Counted from the first letter of the stretch, positions 5,769 to 14,934 are shown. The stretch: 32,595 nt of DNA from an uncultured Clostridia bacterium (GCA_944393165.1 CALXZF010000120.1:1-32595), one strand, 5' to 3'. Program-made: numbers and translations. Notes: generated by a model from the letters alone, not told the origin.

Positions 5769-7878
5769 AAGTTATAGTACAAATTTAGCAGGAAGAGAAT
5801 TGACTATCGAAACAGGAAAAATTGCAGGCCTTGCAAATGGAAGTGTTGTAGTAAAATATGGAGACACAGTTGTAATGGCAAATGTTACAGCCTCAAAAGA
5901 ACCAAGAGAGGGAATTGATTTTTTCCCACTTTCAGTAGATTATGAAGAAAAATTATATGCAGTAGGAAAAATACCAGGAAGTTTTACAAAAAGGGAAGGA
6001 AAACCAGCAGATAAAGCCATACTTACATCAAGAGCAATAGATAGACCACTTCGTCCTTTATTCCCAAAAGATTTTAGAAATGATGTATGTATTACAGCTA
6101 CAGTGTTGTCTGTAGAACAGGATAATAGCCCAGAAGTATGTGCCATGATAGGTTCAGCTGTAGCTTTAGAAATATCAGATATTCCATTTAATGGACCAAC
6201 TGCAGCAGTGGCTGTTGGTTGGGTAGACGGAGAAATAGTAATAAACCCAACAGTAGAGCAAAGAGCAAAGAGTAAGCTAACTGCAACAGTTGCAGGAACA
6301 TTAGAAAAAATTACAATGATTGAAGCGGGAGCAGATGAAATACCAAATGAAACAATGCTAGATGCCATAAAAAAAGCTCATGAAGAAATTAAAAATATAT
6401 GCAATTTTATAACAAAAATAAAAGAAGAAATAGGAAAACCAAAATTTGAATATAAATCATTTGCGGTAGACCCAGAATTTTATCAAGATATAGTTGATAA
6501 TTTCAAAGAAAGAATGTACCAAGATGTACAAGCTACAGATAAAGAAGTAAGAGATGCTAACATTGATAAAATTACAGAAGATATTACCGCATATGTAGCT
6601 GAAAAATATGGCGAAGATGCTGTAGAAGAAAGAAAAGCAGATATTGCAGACAGTATTCACGATTTGGAAAAAGCTTGTGTAAGAGAAATGATATTAGAAG
6701 AACATAAGCGTCCAGACGGTAGAAAAATAGATGAAATCAGACCACTTTCTTGCGAAGTAGGAGTACTTCCTAGAACTCATGGTAGTAGCATATTTACAAG
6801 AGGACAAACTCAAGTAATGTCTGTTGTAACTCTTGGCATGATTAGTGAAGAACAAATCTTGGACGGAATAGATGAAGAGCAAGCTAAAAGATACATGCAC
6901 CAATATAATTTCCCTTCATATTCAGTAGGAGAAGCAAGACCTTCAAGAGGACCAGGAAGAAGAGAAATAGGGCATGGAGCTTTAGCAGAAAAAGCGTTAG
7001 TTCCAGTACTTCCAACAGAAGACGAATTTCCATATGCTATAAGAGTTGTATCAGAAGTATTATCTTCAAATGGTTCAACATCACAAGCTAGTATTTGTGG
7101 AAGCACTTTAGCATTAATGGATGCAGGTGTTCCAATTAAAAAGCCAGTTGCAGGTATATCAACAGGTTTGGTTACAGACAAAAATGAACCAAGCAGATAT
7201 ATAATGCTTACAGATATTCAAGGAATTGAAGATTTCTTTGGAGATATGGATTTTAAAGTTGGTGGCACAAAAGACGGTATTACAGCTATACAGGTAGATA
7301 TTAAAATAGATGGTTTAACATATGACATTATAAAAGAAGCATTTGAAAGAACAAAAGTTGCAAGAGATTATATATTAGATGAAATTATGCTTCCAATTAT
7401 AGACAAGCCAAGAGCAGAAATTTCTAAATATGCACCAAGAATTTTAACAACTCGTATTCATCCAGATAAAATAAAAGATGTTATAGGAACAGGCGGAAAA
7501 ACAATCAACAAAATTATTGATGAAACTGGTGTAAAAATTGATATAGATGATGACGGTAGAGTTTGCGTATACTCACATGATACTGAAAACGGAAAAAAAG
7601 CAATGAAGATGATAGAAGACATAGTAAGAGAAATCGAAGTTGGAGGTATATATGACGGTATAGTAACAAAAATAATGTCATTTGGAGCATTTGTAGACTT
7701 AGGTGGAGGAAAAGAAGGATTACTTCACATATCAAAAATTTCAAGTAAGAGAGTTGATAAAGTAGAAGATGTTCTTTCTGAAGGAGATGAAATTACTGTA
7801 AAAGTAAGTGACATAGATAATCAAGGAAGAATAAATTTATCAGTGAAGGACTTGGAAGTAGGTAATAGAGAAGAATAA
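5761..7878 (+). CDS. pnp: Polyribonucleotide nucleotidyltransferase (PNPase)
   Basis: A 705-residue phosphorolytic 3'-5' exoribonuclease, full length for the family. The order is the first RNase PH domain, an alpha-helical linker, the second RNase PH domain ([18 protein letters not shown] near residues 492-510, with the catalytic Asp region), a KH domain with GTGG near 576, and a C-terminal S1 domain ([19 protein letters not shown]). It degrades mRNA and takes part in RNA quality control, usually as a trimer with degradosome partners. Start 5761 matches the family start but lacks a clear ribosome site; a 10-codon leader ORF overlaps it. Two hairpins follow the stop. Confidence 0.97.
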   Translation: MFKSYSTNLAGRELTIETGKIAGLANGSVVVKYGDTVVMANVTASKEPREGIDFFPLSVDYEEKLYAVGKIPGSFTKREGKPADKAILTSRAIDRPLRPLFPKDFRNDVCITATVLSVEQDNSPEVCAMIGSAVALEISDIPFNGPTAAVAVGWVDGEIVINPTVEQRAKSKLTATVAGTLEKITMIEAGADEIPNETMLDAIKKAHEEIKNICNFITKIKEEIGKPKFEYKSFAVDPEFYQDIVDNFKERMYQDVQATDKEVRDANIDKITEDITAYVAEKYGEDAVEERKADIADSIHDLEKACVREMILEEHKRPDGRKIDEIRPLSCEVGVLPRTHGSSIFTRGQTQVMSVVTLGMISEEQILDGIDEEQAKRYMHQYNFPSYSVGEARPSRGPGRREIGHGALAEKALVPVLPTEDEFPYAIRVVSEVLSSNGSTSQASICGSTLALMDAGVPIKKPVAGISTGLVTDKNEPSRYIMLTDIQGIEDFFGDMDFKVGGTKDGITAIQVDIKIDGLTYDIIKEAFERTKVARDYILDEIMLPIIDKPRAEISKYAPRILTTRIHPDKIKDVIGTGGKTINKIIDETGVKIDIDDDGRVCVYSHDTENGKKAMKMIEDIVREIEVGGIYDGIVTKIMSFGAFVDLGGGKEGLLHISKISSKRVDKVEDVLSEGDEITVKVSDIDNQGRINLSVKDLEVGNREE

Positions 7879-7916
7879 AATAATGATAAAGCTTTTGAAA
7901 TTAAAGCTGAAAAACA

Positions 7917-7948
7917 AAAACCATAGCGGATTTCATAGTTATGGTTTT
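7917..7948. terminator. Hairpin after pnp
   Basis: AAAACCATA pairs with TATGGTTTT around a 14-base loop. The A and T flanks would let it work in either direction. Confidence 0.5.
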
Positions 7949-7957
7949 AAAATAAAT

Positions 7958-7996
7958 AAGCCACAGTAATAAAATTCACTGTGGTTTTAAGTTTTT
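7958..7996. terminator. Second hairpin between convergent pnp and the 8044-8769 gene
   Basis: AAGCCACAGT pairs with ACTGTGGTTT, with T-rich sequence after it. It lies between two convergent genes and is probably a bidirectional terminator. Confidence 0.6.
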
Positions 7997-8043
7997 ACAA
8001 AAACTTTTGGATAAAGCTTGAATAGAAATTGGAATTCAAATCT

Positions 8044-8769
8044 CTATTTTTGGTTTGGTTTTTGTTCATGCTCAGCTAAGACTTTTAATCCAGCAATAGC
8101 AGTTTTTAACTCGGAATTAGTTGGACTATTAACAAATATTCCTTGAATAAAGTTTAGTTTGCCAGGTCGTATAATAAAATGAAATATAACGGCAGAGCAA
8201 AGAAGTGATAATAATAACCACGCATAAAACTGTATGTTAGGAATATAAGTGATTATAAACGATGCAATGCAGAATAAGAATATCAATAATATGACATTCA
8301 TAGTGCTGTCATTACAATAGTAAGAATACTTTTGAAAATTTTCTAAAGTTGGTATTTCATCTTTTTCGTTATATCCATTTTTAATCATATTTTTAATTGC
8401 TCGAAAGCTCTTAATTCTATTGCTTAAGAATAATTCTATAATAGTTGTGACAGAACATAAGTATATCACAAGAAATGGCAATAGTAAAATGAATAACCGC
8501 AGGATCCATATAAATGAAGTGCATGCGTTAAATAAGTATGCATAACAAAAAAAGAATAATATCAAAGCTATAGAATATATTACAAATAATAATAAATGAA
8601 AAAATGTTATTCTATACTTTTCTTTTTTGTGCTCGTTTAAATTAATCCAAGCCGAACTTATTTCTCCTTCCTTATTAATAGTTGCTATAGCAGCATGGTC
8701 TTCATGCCGTTCTGAGTAAAAACAAATTCCCGTAGGTAAAACACGAACATTCTCTTCTTTTACTCTCAT
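8044..8769 (-). CDS. Membrane protein of unknown function (possible DUF1385-like ends)
   Basis: A 241-residue protein with about five hydrophobic segments: a pair near residues 55-110 and a group near 155-200. A soluble N-terminus of about 50 residues and a charged tail flank them. The tail (GKLNFIQGIF..SELKTAIAGLKVL) resembles the end of DUF1385 proteins, but I cannot see that family's central motifs, so the assignment is weak. It stands alone on the minus strand with its own promoter (TTGTAT-17-TATAAT) and a GGAGGAAGC ribosome site before ATG 8769. It is separated from its neighbours by terminators, so it is a monocistronic gene. Confidence 0.6.
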   Translation of the reverse strand: MRVKEENVRVLPTGICFYSERHEDHAAIATINKEGEISSAWINLNEHKKEKYRITFFHLLLFVIYSIALILFFFCYAYLFNACTSFIWILRLFILLLPFLVIYLCSVTTIIELFLSNRIKSFRAIKNMIKNGYNEKDEIPTLENFQKYSYYCNDSTMNVILLIFLFCIASFIITYIPNIQFYAWLLLSLLCSAVIFHFIIRPGKLNFIQGIFVNSPTNSELKTAIAGLKVLAEHEQKPNQK

Positions 8770-8804
8770 AATAATGCTTCCTCCTTCAAAATGTTATGAT
8801 AAAT

Positions 8805-8833
8805 ATTATACAACAAATTATGTAAAAATACAA
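8805..8833 (-). promoter_or_regulatory. Promoter of the 8044-8769 membrane protein gene
   Basis: On the minus strand: TTGTAT, 17 bases, TATAAT, ending about 35 bases before the start codon. Confidence 0.6.
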
Positions 8834-8879
8834 GGTGTATTCGAAAGTGACGAAAATAATTAAAATTTTATTAAAACTG

Positions 8880-8908
8880 TTGTAAAAATTTAGAAAAATT
8901 GGTATACT
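8880..8908 (+). promoter_or_regulatory. Promoter of the asp23-amaP-nusB operon
   Basis: TTGTAA, 17 bases, TATACT, about 60 bases before the first gene of the operon. It is divergent from the promoter at 8805-8833. Confidence 0.6.
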
Positions 8909-8966
8909 AATAGTAGTTTTTTTAGCAAAATAAATTAAACAGTATAAATTTTAAGGAGGTATCTTT

Positions 8967-9413
8967 ATGGAAGAAAATAAAGAAGTTAATGAAGTAAAAA
9001 ACAATGAGGAAGTTCAAGCAGAAGTTACTCTTGAAAACTCAAATATTAAAATAGCAGATGATGTTATTGCAGTTATAGCAGGAGCAGCTGCTTCTGAAGT
9101 ACCAGGAGTTGCATCTATGGCTGGTGGATTTGCTGGAGGAATTTCAGAAGTTTTTAGCGGAAAGAAAAATTTTGCAAAAGGAATAAAAGTAGAAGCTGGA
9201 GAAAAAGAAACAAGAATAGATGTTAATATCATAGTTGAGTATGGTGTAAGAATTCCAGATGTTGCTTTTGAAATTCAAAACAGAGTAAAAAAAGCAGTTG
9301 AAAGCATGACAGGACTAAAAGTTTTAGATGTTAATGTTCATGTTCAAGGTGTTAATACAGACAGCAACAATTTAGATGAAATAAAAACTGATGACACAAA
9401 TAAAGCAGAATAA
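8967..9413 (+). CDS. Asp23/Gls24 family envelope stress protein
   Basis: A 148-residue soluble protein of the Asp23/Gls24 family: an acidic N-terminal tail, then IKIADDVIAVIAGAAASEVP, GVASMAGGF, and the conserved DVNIIVEYGVRIPDVAFEIQ and MTGLKVLDVNVHVQGV strands. Family members sit under the membrane, held by AmaP, and are linked to cell-envelope stress. The amaP-like and DUF2273 genes follow directly, the same set as in staphylococci and other Firmicutes. The ribosome site AAGGAGG is strong. A small hairpin after the stop (9419-9436) may reduce downstream transcription and explain higher levels of this first gene. Confidence 0.92.
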   Translation: MEENKEVNEVKNNEEVQAEVTLENSNIKIADDVIAVIAGAAASEVPGVASMAGGFAGGISEVFSGKKNFAKGIKVEAGEKETRIDVNIIVEYGVRIPDVAFEIQNRVKKAVESMTGLKVLDVNVHVQGVNTDSNNLDEIKTDDTNKAE

Positions 9414-9418
9414 TAGAT

Positions 9419-9440
9419 AAGGCACTTTGGTGCCTTTGTA
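9419..9440 (+). terminator. Small hairpin between asp23-like and amaP-like genes
   Basis: AAGGCAC and GTGCCTT pair around a TTTG loop, with a short T-run. It is probably an attenuator or mRNA-stabilising hairpin inside the operon rather than a full stop. Confidence 0.4.
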
Positions 9441-9472
9441 AATTTGTGTGCTAGGAAGGAATGAGATTAAAT

Positions 9473-10033
9473 ATGAAAACAATAGAAAAAATAAGTTTAG
9501 CATTATTTTCAAGTTTAATTTTAATAATGTCGGTTATATTATGTTTAGCAATTTTTGGCTGGATAGATACAAATTTTATTGGAGATGTATTTGCTGCAGC
9601 AGTTACAGATAGCATAACTTCTAAAGTATTATTAGCACTTTCAATAATATTCATATTGCTAGCAATAAGATGCATATTCTTTGATTCTAGTTCAAAAGAA
9701 AAGCAAGAAACAAGAAACGGAATATTGCTAGAAAATTCAAATGGAAAACTTTTAATTACAAAAGAGACAATAGAAAATCTAGTAAATGCAGTAGTTAAAG
9801 GTTTTGATAGTGCAGAAGAAGTTACTACAAATATAGAACTAGATAAAGAAAATAATCTAAAAGTATTTGTAAATTTAGTTGTAAAAGAAAATGCTGTTAT
9901 AAAAGAATTATCTACAAATCTTCAAAATAAAATTAAAGATACAATAAAAAAAGCTTCTGATTTAGAAGTTAAAGAAGTAAATATAAAAGTAAAAAATATA
10001 GAACCAGTAAAAGAAAATACATTAGAGCCATAA
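9473..10033 (+). CDS. amaP: Alkaline shock response membrane anchor protein AmaP-like
   Basis: A 186-residue protein with two N-terminal membrane segments (about residues 7-30 and 46-65) followed by a cytoplasmic domain. The pattern IELDKENNLKVFVNLVVKE then VKEVNIKVKNI is a divergent Asp23-like fold. AmaP anchors Asp23 to the membrane. ATG 9473 is chosen because the ribosome site AAGGA (about 9456-9460) touches the alternative ATG 9461 and leaves it no spacer; the same AAGGAATGAG arrangement precedes xseB. It lies between asp23-like and DUF2273 genes, which supports the call. Confidence 0.82.
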   Translation: MKTIEKISLALFSSLILIMSVILCLAIFGWIDTNFIGDVFAAAVTDSITSKVLLALSIIFILLAIRCIFFDSSSKEKQETRNGILLENSNGKLLITKETIENLVNAVVKGFDSAEEVTTNIELDKENNLKVFVNLVVKENAVIKELSTNLQNKIKDTIKKASDLEVKEVNIKVKNIEPVKENTLEP

Positions 10034-10049
10034 GAAAGGATTGGATAAT

Positions 10050-10253
10050 ATGGATGATTTTAAAAGTTTCATGGCAAAATATGGTGGGATGATAATAGGA
10101 ATAATAATAGCTATTCTATTATTACTTACAAGATTCTATGAGCTTATTATAGCAATCATTTTAATAGCTGTTTGCGGATATGCCGGATATTATTTTCAAC
10201 ATAATAGAGAAAGAGTTAAAGAAAAATTAAAAAATTTAGTAGATAGGTTATAA
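10050..10253 (+). CDS. Small DUF2273-like membrane protein
   Basis: A 67-residue protein with two closely spaced hydrophobic helices (GMIIGIIIAILLLL and LIIAIILIAVCGYAGYYF) and a basic tail. It matches the small DUF2273 proteins encoded between amaP and asp23-type genes in Firmicutes. ATG 10050 is preferred over the in-frame TTG 10041, which touches the AAGAAAGGA ribosome site directly. It probably helps form the membrane complex that holds Asp23. Confidence 0.75.
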   Translation: MDDFKSFMAKYGGMIIGIIIAILLLLTRFYELIIAIILIAVCGYAGYYFQHNRERVKEKLKNLVDRL

Positions 10254-10271
10254 AGGGGAAATTTAAACGAA

Positions 10272-10709
10272 ATGAGTATGTCAGAAAATAGAAAAGTAGC
10301 ATTTGAATTAATATATAGTTTGGAATCACAAAATACAAAATACGAGGATTACAAGGAAAATGTGGACATGTTTCTTGAAACAAGAGACATACATGGAAGA
10401 GCCACAACAAAGTATATTAAAGATGTAGTATATGGAACAAAAAGGCATGGTAAGCAAATTAAAAAGCAAATAGAAAATTGTTTAAGCGAAAAATGGAGCT
10501 ATGATAGATTGGCAAAAGTAAATGTTGTTATATTAGAAATGGCAATTTTTGAAATGCTATATCTAAAAACTCCTTTTAAAGTAGTAATTAATGAAGCTGT
10601 TGAGCTTGCTAAGGCTTTTGGAGATACAAAATCACCAAGTTTTGTTAATGGGGTTTTAGCAAGCATAGTTAAAAACAACAATTTAAACGAAGGAGAATCA
10701 CAAGAATAA
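10272..10709 (+). CDS. nusB: Transcription antitermination factor NusB
   Basis: A 145-residue all-helical NusB, which binds boxA RNA with S10 (NusE) in rRNA antitermination. Family landmarks are the opening NRKVAFELIYSLES, the ILEMAIFEML helix, the FKVVINEAVELAKAFGDTKS motif and FVNGVLASI near the end. The stop TAA shares one base with the ATG of xseA, so the two are translationally coupled. The asp23-nusB-xseA order is typical of Clostridia and Bacilli. ATG 10278 is a possible alternative start two codons downstream. Confidence 0.93.
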   Translation: MSMSENRKVAFELIYSLESQNTKYEDYKENVDMFLETRDIHGRATTKYIKDVVYGTKRHGKQIKKQIENCLSEKWSYDRLAKVNVVILEMAIFEMLYLKTPFKVVINEAVELAKAFGDTKSPSFVNGVLASIVKNNNLNEGESQE

Positions 10710-11896
10710 TGGCATATAATCCAATTAGTGTAACAGAATTAAATAAATATATAAAAAAGAAAATTGACGGAGATGAAGTACTTAACAATGTACTTGTTAA
10801 GGGCGAAATTTCGAATTATAAGCATCATTATACTGGCCATTTATATTTCACATTAAAGGATGAAAATTCATTGATAAAATGTATAATGTTCAAAAGTTAT
10901 GCTGCCAATTTAAAATTTGAGCCAAAAGACGGAATGAAAGTAACTTTATTTGGAACTGTATCTGTATTTGAAAGAGACGGAGTATATCAAATATATTGTA
11001 AAGCAATGCAAGAAGATGGCTTGGGAAGCTTATACAAAGCATATGAGGAGATGAAAGCAAGACTTGAAAAAGAGGGACTGTTTGACCCTGCTCATAAGAA
11101 AAAAATACCACTTATGCCAAAATGCATTGGAGTTTTAACATCAAATACTGGAGCAGTAATAAGAGATATTATTAATGTTTCAACTAGAAGAAATCCAAAT
11201 GTGTACATAAAATTATTGCCTGTTCCTGTTCAGGGGGCAGGAGCTGCAGAAAAAATTGCAGAAGCTATAAAAAGTATGAATGAAAAGAATTTAGCTGATG
11301 TTATAATTGTGGCAAGAGGTGGAGGCTCACTAGAAGATTTATGGCCATTTAATGAAGAAATTGTAGCAAGAGCAATATATGATTCGAAATTGCCAGTAAT
11401 TTCTGCTGTAGGACACGAAACAGATTTTACAATTGCGGACTTTGTGGCAGACTTAAGAGCACCTACACCTTCTGCAGCGGCAGAACTTGCGGTGCCTAAC
11501 ATAGCAGATATAGTTTTAAAATTAGAATCATATAACAATAGATATAAATTAACATTAAAGAAAAAAGTGGAATTCATGAGACTAAGATATGAAAAATGCA
11601 TGAATAGTAGAGTGTTTAAAGAGCCATTACAAAAAATAAATGAAAAATATATTATGGTTGATATGAAAATTAAATCAATACAAAATAGTATATCTAATAT
11701 ATACAATAAAAAGAAAACAGATATGGTAAAACATATTGCGACACTAGATGCGTTAAGTCCACTTAAAACTTTATCAAGAGGATATTCTATAGTGCAATCT
11801 AAGGGAAAAGTTATAAAATCTGTAAATCAACTACAAAAAGATGATGAAGTAGATTTAAGGTTGACTGACGGAATAGCAAAAGCAAAGATAATTTAA
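10709..11896 (+). CDS. xseA: Exodeoxyribonuclease VII large subunit
   Basis: A 395-residue catalytic subunit of exonuclease VII, which degrades single-stranded DNA from both ends. It has an N-terminal OB-fold (SVTELNKYIKKKI, then VKGEISNYKHHYTGHLYFTL), a central catalytic domain with GVLTSNTGAVIRDI, VIIVARGGGSLEDLW (from about residue 195) and ISAVGHETDFTIADFVADLR, a coiled-coil stretch, and a C-terminal LSRGYSIV element. Its start overlaps the nusB stop by one base. The small subunit gene xseB lies two genes downstream, separated by an unusual extra membrane protein gene. Confidence 0.96.
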   Translation: MAYNPISVTELNKYIKKKIDGDEVLNNVLVKGEISNYKHHYTGHLYFTLKDENSLIKCIMFKSYAANLKFEPKDGMKVTLFGTVSVFERDGVYQIYCKAMQEDGLGSLYKAYEEMKARLEKEGLFDPAHKKKIPLMPKCIGVLTSNTGAVIRDIINVSTRRNPNVYIKLLPVPVQGAGAAEKIAEAIKSMNEKNLADVIIVARGGGSLEDLWPFNEEIVARAIYDSKLPVISAVGHETDFTIADFVADLRAPTPSAAAELAVPNIADIVLKLESYNNRYKLTLKKKVEFMRLRYEKCMNSRVFKEPLQKINEKYIMVDMKIKSIQNSISNIYNKKKTDMVKHIATLDALSPLKTLSRGYSIVQSKGKVIKSVNQLQKDDEVDLRLTDGIAKAKII

Positions 11897-11910
11897 AGGA
11901 GGAAATACAT

Positions 11911-12411
11911 ATGAGTAAGGGAACAAAAAAAGTTATAGGAATTATTGTTGTAGTAGCACTTATAGTAGGTATATGTTATTTAGCATATGAAAGTGCAAAT
12001 CCAGATACTGTAAGTATAGGAGCTACAAATGAAGTACCAAATGAAAATATGGGAGTAAGTAATGAGGTAAATGAAGTTAATGAAAATGAACTTACTAATG
12101 AAGTAGAACAAAACGAGGTAGTAAATGAGGTTGCAGAAGAGCCAGAAGATGATGAAACTCAAGAGCCAGTAAATGAAGAAAATGGAGAATCTGAAGTGGT
12201 TACTGGCACAAATTTAAGCAGAGAAGAAAAAGCTGTAGAGCTTGCAAAAGAATATTACGAAGAACAATATGGTAGCGCAGAAGGAATTTATTTTAGTTAT
12301 GAAGATGTAAAAGGAGACGGAAGATACATAGTTACTGCAGGAACAGCAGGAAGCGGTAGTAACAGATTCTTTTTTGTCAACCTAACTACAGGAGAAGTAG
12401 AAGAAAAATAG
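11911..12411 (+). CDS. Single-pass membrane protein with Asn-Glu-Val-rich linker
   Basis: A 166-residue protein of unknown function, inserted between xseA and xseB. It has one N-terminal membrane helix (about residues 7-27) and a highly acidic low-complexity linker of repeated NEV/NE units (about 38-100). A compact C-terminal domain of about 60 residues (AVELAKEYYEEQYG, GRYIVTAGTAG, FFFVNLTTGEVEE) resembles small PepSY- or cystatin-like folds, but I cannot name the family. The start follows AAAGGAGG. The NEV linker is likely extracellular. Confidence 0.75.
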   Translation: MSKGTKKVIGIIVVVALIVGICYLAYESANPDTVSIGATNEVPNENMGVSNEVNEVNENELTNEVEQNEVVNEVAEEPEDDETQEPVNEENGESEVVTGTNLSREEKAVELAKEYYEEQYGSAEGIYFSYEDVKGDGRYIVTAGTAGSGSNRFFFVNLTTGEVEEK

Positions 12412-12433
12412 ATAGTGAAGGAATGAGATAAAA

Positions 12434-12667
12434 ATGGAAGAAAAAACAAGCTTTGAAGATAATATGAAAAAACTAGAAGAAATAGCTACAGAACTTGAAA
12501 AAGGAGACTTGGATTTAGATGCATCAGTTTCCAAATTTGAAGAAGGAATGAAACTTTCTAAAGAATGTAGTGAAATGCTAGAAAAAGCAGAAAAGAAAAT
12601 AACAATGCTAATTAAAGGAGAAGACGGAGAATTAGCAGAAGAAAAATTTGTACAGAATGAGGAATAA
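12434..12667 (+). CDS. xseB: Exodeoxyribonuclease VII small subunit
   Basis: A 77-residue helical XseB protein. It shows the family pattern TSFEDNMKKLEEIATELEKG, then LDLDASVSKFEEGMKLSKEC. It binds several copies to one XseA to make active exonuclease VII. The acidic C-terminal tail is normal in length. The start is preceded by AAGGAATGAG, and the next gene follows after only a few bases. Confidence 0.93.
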   Translation: MEEKTSFEDNMKKLEEIATELEKGDLDLDASVSKFEEGMKLSKECSEMLEKAEKKITMLIKGEDGELAEEKFVQNEE

Positions 12668-12673
12668 AGAAAA

Positions 12674-13111
12674 ATGATGGGGATAATATTTGAATATAGG
12701 TATTTAATAATACCGTTTGCAACATGGTTTTTTATACAGCTATTTAAACTTATATATGACTTAGTAACAACTAAGAAATTTAATTTCAAAAGAATATTAG
12801 GAGCTGGTGGAATGCCTAGCTCTCATTCTGCTGTTGTCGTAGCTTTAAGTACGATGATAGGAAAAAGCTATGGAGTAGATTCTGCAATATTTGGTTTATC
12901 TATAGTTTTTGCATTTGTAGTAATGTATGATGCAGCAGGAGTTAGAAGAGCAGCAGGAAAACAAGCAAAATTATTAAATAGAATAGTGCAAACACCAGGC
13001 CTTTCAGGTGTAGAAGTAACAGAAAGATTACAAGAAGTCTTGGGACATACGCCATTTCAAGTCCTTGTGGGAGCATTAATAGGATTAATAGTAGGATTAA
13101 TATTTGGATAA
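12674..13111 (+). CDS. Divergent PAP2 / DUF212 family membrane protein
   Basis: A 145-residue membrane protein of the DUF212 (divergent PAP2, YuiD-like) family. Visible features are FIQLFKLIYDL, the GGMPSSHSAVVVALST motif, SIVFAFVVMYDAAGVRRAAG, and LGHTPFQVLVGALIGLIVGL at the C-terminus. The SSHS motif resembles the acid phosphatase/PAP2 active site, so a lipid phosphatase role is possible but unproven for the family. ATG 12677 is an alternative start. A 134-bp hairpin repeat follows the stop. Confidence 0.88.
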   Translation: MMGIIFEYRYLIIPFATWFFIQLFKLIYDLVTTKKFNFKRILGAGGMPSSHSAVVVALSTMIGKSYGVDSAIFGLSIVFAFVVMYDAAGVRRAAGKQAKLLNRIVQTPGLSGVEVTERLQEVLGHTPFQVLVGALIGLIVGLIFG

Positions 13112-13117
13112 AATTGC

Positions 13118-13251
13118 TGGGACAAGGGGACGGAGCTTTTGTCCCACTTTTGGGAAATGGGGACAGACCTATGTGGTCTTTGTGCACAAAAAGGAAGGAG
13201 GTCTGTCCCCATGGACCAGTTTTGGGACAAAAGCTCCGTCCCCTTGTCCCA
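13118..13251. repeat. R2: 134-bp nested inverted repeat of the GGGACA family
   Basis: The outer arms (13118-13146 and 13223-13251) are perfect 29-bp inverted repeats, and each arm is itself palindromic at its ends (TGGGACA..TGTCCCA). An inner pair (13157-13170 with 13199-13212, ATGGGGACAGACCT) adds 14 more base pairs, leaving a loop of 28 bases. The arms share GGGACAAGGGGACGGAGC with R1. The layout resembles REP pairs or a small non-coding mobile element. It lies between DUF212 and fhs. Confidence 0.9.
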
Positions 13252-13272
13252 ACTTTGAGGAGGGTGAAGTGC

Positions 13273-14934
13273 ATGGAAGATGTAGAAATCGCTAGAAATG
13301 CAAAGTTAGAAAGAATAGAAAAAATAGCAGAAAAAATTGGAATTTTAGATGATGAGCTAGAAAGCTATGGAAAATACAAAGCTAAAATTTCATTAAAAGC
13401 ATATAACAGATTGAAGGAAAAACAAAACGGTAAACTAGTTTTAGTAACTGCAATAAATCCAACCCCGTTAGGGGAAGGAAAAACAACTATGGCAATTGGA
13501 TTAGCTGACGGCCTTAGCAAAATAGGAAAGAAATCCATACTTGCACTTAGAGAACCTTCACTTGGTCCTGTTTTTGGAATAAAAGGAGGAGCTACAGGAG
13601 GAGGATATTCTCAAATCGCTCCAATGGAAGATATTAATCTTCATTTTACAGGAGATATACATGCTATAACTTCTGCTAATAATCTGCTTTCTGCAATGAT
13701 AGATAATCACATTTACTTTGGAAATGAACTAGGATTTGATAGGGTTACTTGGAAAAGATGTGTAGATTTAAATGATAGGCAATTGAGAAAAGTTGAAACA
13801 GGCTTATCTGGAGAGAAAAATATTGTACCACGAGAAGACGGATTTGATATCTCAGTTGCATCAGAAATAATGGCAATATTTTGTTTAGCAACAGATATAG
13901 CAGATTTAAAAAGAAGAATAGGAAATATAATAGTAGGATATACAAAAGAAAACAAACCAATTACAGCTAAAGATTTAAAAGCAGAGGGTGCATTAACAGT
14001 TTTACTAAAAGATGCGATAAATCCAAATCTAGTACAAACTTTAGAGCATACACCAGCTATTGTTCATGGTGGACCATTTGCCAACATTGCACATGGATGT
14101 AATAGTGTTATTGCTACTAAAATGGCAATGAAACTTGGAGACTATGTTATAACAGAAGCTGGTTTTGGAGCAGATTTAGGAGCAGAGAAGTTTTTAGACA
14201 TAAAATGTAGAAAAGCGAATATAAAACCAGATGCAGTAGTATGTGTTGCTACAATAAAAGCATTAAAATATCATGGCGGAATGCCAAAAGACGAAATAAA
14301 AAATGAAAATATAGAAGCTTTAGAAAAGGGCTATAATAATTTGCTTAAACATGTGGATAATTTAAAAAATAAATATGGTTTAAATGTAATTGTGGCTATA
14401 AACAAATATACGCATGATACAGAAAAAGAAATCGAATTTTTAAGAAACAAATTAAAAGAAAGCGGCATAGAATTGAGTTTGGTTGAAAGCTGGGAAAAAG
14501 GTGGAAAAGGGGCAATAGACTTAGCTGAAAAAATAGTAGAATTAACTCAAAAGATAAGCAAATTAAATTATGCATATGATTTAAATGAAAGCATTAAAGA
14601 AAAAATAAATGATGTCGCAACAAAAATTTATGGCGCAGAAGGAGTAGAATATACAGAAAAAGCAGAGGAAAAAATACAGGAAATAGAGGAATTGGGATAT
14701 GGAGATTTACCTGTTTGTATAGCAAAAACTCAATATTCGTTATCAGATAACCAAAAAAATTTGGAATGCACAGAACCTTTTAAAATTCATGTTAAAGATG
14801 TAATTTTAAAGTCTGGTGCAGAGTTTATAGTTGTAATTACTGGAAAAATAATGACAATGCCAGGACTTCCAAGAATTCCTGCAGCAGAGCAAATTGATTT
14901 AGACGAAAACGGAAACATTGTAGGTATTTTTTAA
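13273..14934 (+). CDS. fhs: Formate-tetrahydrofolate ligase
   Basis: A 553-residue formyltetrahydrofolate synthetase: formate + THF + ATP give 10-formyl-THF, feeding one-carbon metabolism and, in acetogens, the methyl branch of the Wood-Ljungdahl pathway. The ATP loop PTPLGEGKTT is near residues 62-71, followed by REPSLGPVFGIKGGATGGGY and IMTMPGLPRIPAAEQIDL at the C-terminus. The frame is open upstream through repeat R2, but ATG 13273 is chosen because AGGAGGGTGA lies just before it, and the length then equals the family's usual of about 556. No other one-carbon genes are adjacent. Confidence 0.96.
   Translation: MEDVEIARNAKLERIEKIAEKIGILDDELESYGKYKAKISLKAYNRLKEKQNGKLVLVTAINPTPLGEGKTTMAIGLADGLSKIGKKSILALREPSLGPVFGIKGGATGGGYSQIAPMEDINLHFTGDIHAITSANNLLSAMIDNHIYFGNELGFDRVTWKRCVDLNDRQLRKVETGLSGEKNIVPREDGFDISVASEIMAIFCLATDIADLKRRIGNIIVGYTKENKPITAKDLKAEGALTVLLKDAINPNLVQTLEHTPAIVHGGPFANIAHGCNSVIATKMAMKLGDYVITEAGFGADLGAEKFLDIKCRKANIKPDAVVCVATIKALKYHGGMPKDEIKNENIEALEKGYNNLLKHVDNLKNKYGLNVIVAINKYTHDTEKEIEFLRNKLKESGIELSLVESWEKGGKGAIDLAEKIVELTQKISKLNYAYDLNESIKEKINDVATKIYGAEGVEYTEKAEEKIQEIEELGYGDLPVCIAKTQYSLSDNQKNLECTEPFKIHVKDVILKSGAEFIVVITGKIMTMPGLPRIPAAEQIDLDENGNIVGIF

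Noticed and set aside
13114..13272. N-terminal extension of fhs through the repeat
   Set aside because: The frame is open by chance through repeat R2. The ribosome site AGGAGGGTGA and the family length point to ATG 13273.
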